Origin: Mycobacterium sp. | Lineage (GTDB): Bacteria > Actinomycetota > Actinomycetes > Mycobacteriales > Mycobacteriaceae | NCBI GenBank assembly: GCA_020438845.1 | Contig: JAGQTV010000072.1 | Location: forward strand, 62,001-126,000 | Length of the DNA stretch: 64,000 bases | Direction of reading: 5' to 3' | Shown: in pieces, positions 60,581 to 64,000 of the stretch | Layout of the letters: each line of letters begins with the position of its first letter | Position numbering within the stretch: the stretch's first letter is position 1 | Translations under genes and position numbers: made by a program | Notes under the pieces: model-generated | Databases searched by the model: none | Seen by the model: only the letters and a program-made list of their open reading frames with translations | What the model was told of the DNA's origin: nothing

Positions 60581-60865
60581 ATGTTGAAGATGCGCAGGGT
60601 TGTCTCTCGCAGCCTGTCGAACGCCACGGTGGTAGGTGCCTGTGTCGTCCTACCCGCCACTGCTGTGGCCGGCCCAGCGAGCGCTGACCCCATCAACCCG
60701 TACAACCCCGAGGACTGTATGGCAAACGTGGATGTGATTTGCGACCTCGGCCCCTACGGACCCGACAGCGCGATCAATCCGCTGAATCCGGACAGCCCGA
60801 TGAGCCCAATGAATCCGGACAACCCGGCCAGTCCGATGAGCCCGACGAGCCCGATGAATCCGTGA
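60581..60865 (+). CDS. Small secreted proline-rich protein
   Basis: 94 residues; AAGGAG lies 7-8 bases upstream of ATG 60581. Signal peptide (VVSRSLSNATVVGACVVLPATAVAGPASAD) with cleavage near ASA-D. The mature protein begins PINPYNPEDCMANVDVICDLGPYGPDSAINPLNP with two cysteines. It ends in degenerate repeats of NPDSPMSPM / NPDNPASPM, Asn-Pro and Ser-Pro rich. No function is known. It mirrors the GPGPV gene at 23726 in plan: signal, two Cys, Pro-rich tail. Confidence 0.7.
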   Translation: MLKMRRVVSRSLSNATVVGACVVLPATAVAGPASADPINPYNPEDCMANVDVICDLGPYGPDSAINPLNPDSPMSPMNPDNPASPMSPTSPMNP

Positions 60866-60938
60866 AATCCCAACCATTTCTGAACCGGTCCAGCCCGGGG
60901 CGGGGATCAAGCGTCTTGCACACCCGAGCCGGCGGTGA

Positions 60939-61213
60939 TCGCGCGTCTTGGTAGCCGAATCGATCGGAGCGCCCCGGGGCATCCCGGACGAACCCCTTTG
61001 TTTTTGTGCTGTAGACGATCACCGACCAGAAATCGGTTGCCGGGGTGTCGGCGGAGACCGTGAGAGCTTGTAGGTGTCCTTGCCGGCCATAAGCGCACCG
61101 TCGCCGTCGCGAATTCCCATGAGGTAGAACGAACCCGCACCGAGAACCTTAAGCAGATACGTGACGTAGAAGTACCGTTGGCCACGCTCGTCGACCATAA
61201 CGCGGTCGGCCTC
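60939..61213 (-). pseudogene. Frameshifted DUF1214-domain remnant
   Basis: On the minus strand, 61213 to about 61066 reads EADRVMVDERGQRYFYVTYLLKVLGAGSFYLMGIRDGDG...KDTYKL, the centre of a DUF1214 domain. After KL the frame shifts: the next frame continues TVSADTPATDFWSVIVYSTKTKGFVRDAP to about 60939. The junction CTCTC near 61062-61066 looks like a two-base expansion (or one-base loss). No start precedes it, a stop codon lies just before EADRV, and the C-terminal part is cut. It is a fragment of a DUF1254/DUF1214 protein gene. The unframed end then merges into intergenic DNA before the secreted-protein gene. Confidence 0.78.
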
Positions 61214-61239
61214 TCACGCTGCCGGGCCGCCCAGCCCGA

Positions 61240-61265
61240 TGGGGCCCCGGTTGCCCGGGGCCCCA
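61240..61265 (-). terminator. Strong GC hairpin after the secreted-protein gene
   Basis: A perfect 11-bp stem (TGGGGCCCCGG / CCGGGGCCCCA) with a four-base loop TTGC, 14 bp past the stop of the minus-strand gene ending at 61279. No T-run follows, as is common in mycobacteria. Position and strength favour a terminator for that gene. Confidence 0.65.
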
Positions 61266-61278
61266 GGGAATCGGAGCC

Positions 61279-61572
61279 TTAGTCCAACGCGATCAACGGC
61301 GGTAGCTGGCCTCGCCCGTATCCGGGCAGCCACGCCGACCCGAACACCGATCCCACCGGATTCGGCACCACCGGGCTGGTACGAAGCGAGGTGTGCCCCG
61401 GCCTCTGGCAGATCTGGGCCGCTCCACTGTCTCGACACGTGGCCGAGTCGGAAGAGGCATGTGCCGTCGGAACCGCCGCCATCGCGAGGGCGCCGGCGAC
61501 GAGTAACGGCGCCATCCAGAGCTTCCTGGCGGCCGCCTTCCGGTTGATCCTTCCGGGCTTCTGCGACTTCAT
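61279..61572 (-). CDS. Small secreted protein downstream of trcS
   Basis: ATG 61572 has AAGGAG at good spacing, giving 97 residues. A basic n-region (KSQKPGRINRKAAARK) and hydrophobic core (LWMAPLLVAGALAMAAVPTAHA) form a signal peptide. The mature part SSDSATCRDSGAAQICQRPGHTSLRTSPVVPNPVGSVFGSAWLPGYGRGQLPPLIALD has two cysteines, likely one disulfide, and no motif I recognise. The frame open to 61626 adds residues without signal logic. It lies 127 bp downstream of trcS in the same direction and may be controlled by the same system, but that is inference. Confidence 0.72.
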   Translation of the reverse strand: MKSQKPGRINRKAAARKLWMAPLLVAGALAMAAVPTAHASSDSATCRDSGAAQICQRPGHTSLRTSPVVPNPVGSVFGSAWLPGYGRGQLPPLIALD

Positions 61573-61699
61573 ATTCCACTCCTTCCTCACTATCGGGTTG
61601 GCTCTGAACGCCTTGCCGTTTAACACTTTCGAAGCTAATGAACCGCACGGGCGAAGTCACGAAGTTGATATCTGACTGATAGATTCGCTGGTCAGCCGG

Positions 61700-63181
61700 C
61701 TACCGGGTTCGCCCTTGAGACCCGGGAAGCCGAACCGTAAAGGCGGTCCGTCCCGGCCGCGATTCGGCGCGCACTGTCCCACGGTGCGCCTCCACGATGG
61801 ACGCCACAATGGCCAGCCCAAGTCCGGTAGAACCCATTTCGCGAGAGCGAGCCTTGTCCGCCCTGACGAAACGATCGAACAGCCTCGGCATGATCGCCTC
61901 GGGTATCCCTGGCCCGTTGTCGCTGACCACCAGTTCGACGACCGGTCTGCCCTTCTCTGATGCAGCCGAGAGCGAGGTGGTCACCGTGACCCCTTCCGGG
62001 GTGTGGACGCGGGCATTGGCAAGAAGGTTCGCGACCAGCTGCTGAAGCCGAGCCCGGTCACCCCATACCAGCAGGGCCTGGTGCGGCAGTTCGGCGACGA
62101 AGCGGTGGTCCGGCGCGGTCACCGCAATGTCGTTGAGCGCGTCGGCAACCAGATCGCGGAGGTCGATCTCTTCGAGTTGAAGATCCTGTCCTTCGTCGAG
62201 CCGTGACAGCAGCAGCAGGTCTGACACCAAGTTTGACATCCGCTGCGACTCAGCCTCGATGCGTGTCAGCGCATATTCCGTCATCGGCGGCAACTGGTCG
62301 CTTTCCTGTCTGGTCAATTCGGCGTAGCCGAGGATCGAGGCCAGCGGGGTGCGCAGCTCATGGCTGGCGTCGGTGAGGAACTGGCGCATGTGGCGATCCG
62401 ACTCCGCCATCCTTGTCAGTGCATTGTCGACGTTGACAAGGAGCCGGTTCAGCGTCTGACCGACAACGCCGACTTCACTCTCGGGATGGGTGTCAGGTTC
62501 GGCGACCCTGTCGGTGATGCGGTGATCCGGGTCGTCCAACGGCATCGTGGCCACCCGCGCCGCGACCCCGGCAACGCGCCGCAGTGGTTCGAGTGTTCTA
62601 CGGACCACGAGCACCGTTGCAGACCCCGCGGCCACCAGTGCGATCACCATGAGAACAGCGACGACCAGAGAACTGCGCGCCACCGTCTTGTTGGCCGCCG
62701 CCAACGGCACCGCCGACACCAGACGCCTGTCGCCAATCAGGGCGCTGCCTACCCGATGTTGGCCCAGGCTTCCAAGGCTGACCGTCTGCCGGTCGCCGGC
62801 CCGCCAGTTGACCGACTCCAGATCCTGCGCGACATCGGAGGACGCCGGAGCCAGTTCGCCGTCGGTAGACACCAGAACGAAAGCCGGAATACCGTTGTCC
62901 AGCATAGCTATTACTGAGCCGGACGACTGACCGCGAAACGCCCCGGTCCAGCCGCCAGGCGGGATGCCTTCCGGGCCTACCGCCGATGTCCGGTAGGAAT
63001 GGCTGAATGCGGTGAGCGAATTGGCGACCTGGCCGTCGGCGAGACTGACCATTTCGTCACGCAGGCTGACCATACCGACGGCGCCGACACCCAACACCGC
63101 CAGGCTGACGATCACCGAAACCCAGATGACCAACTGGCCTCGCAGCGACCGCGGACGCCACCAGCGTTTCGCTCCGGTCAT
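61700..63181 (-). CDS. trcS: Sensor histidine kinase, TrcS-like
   Basis: ATG 63181 gives 493 residues; starting at 63226 (508) would match the 509 of M. tuberculosis TrcS but overlaps trcR by 31 bp. TM helices near 20-40 and 170-195 enclose an extracytoplasmic sensor domain. A HAMP linker is followed by RQFLTDASHELRTPLASILGYAELTR with phosphorylated H274. The N box (LVANLLANARVHTPEG), G1 (VSDNGPGIPE) and G2 (MGSTGLGLAIVASIVEAHRG) ATP-binding motifs are intact. It should phosphorylate the upstream-encoded TrcR-like regulator. The signal is unknown. Confidence 0.88.
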   Translation of the reverse strand: MTGAKRWWRPRSLRGQLVIWVSVIVSLAVLGVGAVGMVSLRDEMVSLADGQVANSLTAFSHSYRTSAVGPEGIPPGGWTGAFRGQSSGSVIAMLDNGIPAFVLVSTDGELAPASSDVAQDLESVNWRAGDRQTVSLGSLGQHRVGSALIGDRRLVSAVPLAAANKTVARSSLVVAVLMVIALVAAGSATVLVVRRTLEPLRRVAGVAARVATMPLDDPDHRITDRVAEPDTHPESEVGVVGQTLNRLLVNVDNALTRMAESDRHMRQFLTDASHELRTPLASILGYAELTRQESDQLPPMTEYALTRIEAESQRMSNLVSDLLLLSRLDEGQDLQLEEIDLRDLVADALNDIAVTAPDHRFVAELPHQALLVWGDRARLQQLVANLLANARVHTPEGVTVTTSLSAASEKGRPVVELVVSDNGPGIPEAIMPRLFDRFVRADKARSREMGSTGLGLAIVASIVEAHRGTVRAESRPGRTAFTVRLPGSQGRTR

Positions 63182-63194
63182 CGGGAAACCCGGC

Positions 63195-63965
63195 TCATTC
63201 GGCCGGACGCAGCATGTAGCCGACACCGCGAACGGTGTGGATCATCGGCTCGCGCCCCGAGTCGATCTTGCGCCGCAGATACGAGATGTAGAGGTCCACG
63301 ACACTGGTCCGTGCGCTGGAGTCGTAATTCCATACCCGTTCCAGGATTTCGCTGCGCTCGATGGCCCGTCGCGGGTTGTGCATGAGATAGCGCAGCAGTT
63401 CAAACTCGGTTGTGGTGAGCGAAATCTGCTCACCTCCGCGAGTCACCTCTCGACTTGCACCGTCGAGAACCAGATCGCCGATCTTCAGTACCTCGTCTTG
63501 CGGCGTGGCCATGGCACTCGAGCGGCGGAGCAAGCCTCGAAGACGGGCAACCAATTCCTCGAGACTGAACGGCTTGGTCAGGTAGTCGTCGGCACCCGCA
63601 GTGAGTCCGGTGACACGGTCCATGACCGAGTCGCGAGCGGTGAGGAACAACGTCGGGGTGTATCCCCCGGATTCGCGGATGTTCTTAAGGATCTGAAATC
63701 CGTCGATGTCCGGCAGCATGATGTCCAGCACCAGCAGGTCGGGGCCGACCTCAGCGAATTTCGTCATCGCTTCCTGGCCGTTGCGGGCAACCTCAATCTC
63801 CCATCCCTCGTAGGGCAGAGCCATCTTCAAGAGGTTGGTCAGCGCGGGTTCGTCATCGACCACCAGCACCCGGATCGGTGACCCATCAGCCCGGGTGATG
63901 CGTGGGAGTTTGCCCAGAATGGCCTGACGCTGACGAGGTGAACGGGGTTCGACCGACGCAACCAT
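63195..63965 (-). CDS. trcR: OmpR-family response regulator, TrcR-like
   Basis: 256 residues, close to the 257 of M. tuberculosis TrcR. The receiver domain (about 30-145) has VLVVDDEPALT, the phospho-acceptor LLVLDIMLPDIDG (D81) and the conserved Lys in ADDYLTKPFSLEEL. The winged-helix DNA-binding domain (EISLTTTEFELLRYLMHNPRRAIERSEILERVW, RTSVVDLYISYLRRKID, IHTVRGVGYMLR) ends the protein. An N-terminal extension of about 30 residues precedes the receiver, as in TrcR. It likely binds AT-rich sites. ATG 63965; only 35 bp upstream lies in the window, so its promoter is not visible. trcS follows 13 bp later. Confidence 0.9.
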   Translation of the reverse strand: MVASVEPRSPRQRQAILGKLPRITRADGSPIRVLVVDDEPALTNLLKMALPYEGWEIEVARNGQEAMTKFAEVGPDLLVLDIMLPDIDGFQILKNIRESGGYTPTLFLTARDSVMDRVTGLTAGADDYLTKPFSLEELVARLRGLLRRSSAMATPQDEVLKIGDLVLDGASREVTRGGEQISLTTTEFELLRYLMHNPRRAIERSEILERVWNYDSSARTSVVDLYISYLRRKIDSGREPMIHTVRGVGYMLRPAE

Positions 63966-64000
63966 GCCTCAATTGTCCACGCTTCAACGCCTCGAGCCCG

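Overview
The window is high-GC actinobacterial DNA and reads as a chromosomal stretch of a Mycobacterium/Mycolicibacterium-type organism. Support comes from a wax-ester-synthase/DGAT acyltransferase, a GAP-family (glycopeptidolipid-addressing) protein, a TrcR/TrcS-like two-component pair, an NdhA-like NADH dehydrogenase, a very long CtpH/CtpI-like P-type ATPase, a DppABCD-like peptide importer, and frequent GTG/TTG starts. I see no rRNA, tRNA, insertion sequence, phage or CRISPR array. The layout looks like an environmental mycobacterial genome rich in transport, lipid and signalling genes.

Layout. 1-5 kb: the edge-truncated gene of a glutamate-receptor-like ligand-gated channel, a His-rich protein, a membrane GGDEF-EAL protein and a PPOX-fold protein. 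4.5-9.6 kb: a minus-strand operon (saccharopine-dehydrogenase-like, DHA2 MFS exporter, APH(6)-like kinase) divergent from an APC amino-acid permease. 9.7-16.7 kb: secreted or envelope proteins (glycosidase-like protein, BBE-like flavoprotein, alpha/beta-hydrolase-like protein, Cys-rich secreted protein, GAP protein). 16.7-24.4 kb: PAS-PAS-EAL protein, MgtC/DUF4010 protein, vWA protein, membrane protein, P450, and a GPGPV-repeat secreted protein. 24.4-27.0 kb: a nitrile hydratase/thiocyanate hydrolase-like operon next to an HNH-like protein. 27-33 kb: ferritin-like/VIT iron exporter candidate, Lys-rich WS/DGAT, lipase and a linalool dehydratase/isomerase-like protein. 33-44 kb: large membrane protein, NdhA, P-type ATPase, Lys-rich small protein, ChaA-like exchanger. 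43.6-48.8 kb: dppABCD. 48.8-60.3 kb: Orn/Lys/Arg decarboxylase, acyltransferase, ThrE-like exporter, amidohydrolase, NmrA-like protein, ClC channel, CocE-like hydrolase, SpoIIAA-like protein, MgtE. 60.6-64 kb: two small secreted proteins, a frameshifted DUF1214 remnant, and trcS/trcR.

Themes. Two c-di-GMP proteins are present. Ion and metal handling is prominent (MgtC-like, ClC, MgtE, ChaA, P-type ATPase, VIT). Three genes (the P-type ATPase, chaA, dppC) are preceded by tiny ORFs whose stop codon overlaps the gene's start codon; two of these mini-ORFs lie in locally duplicated DNA. Five genes carry in-frame 15-bp tandem repeats. Many convergent gene pairs abut or overlap, leaving no room for a conventional terminator.
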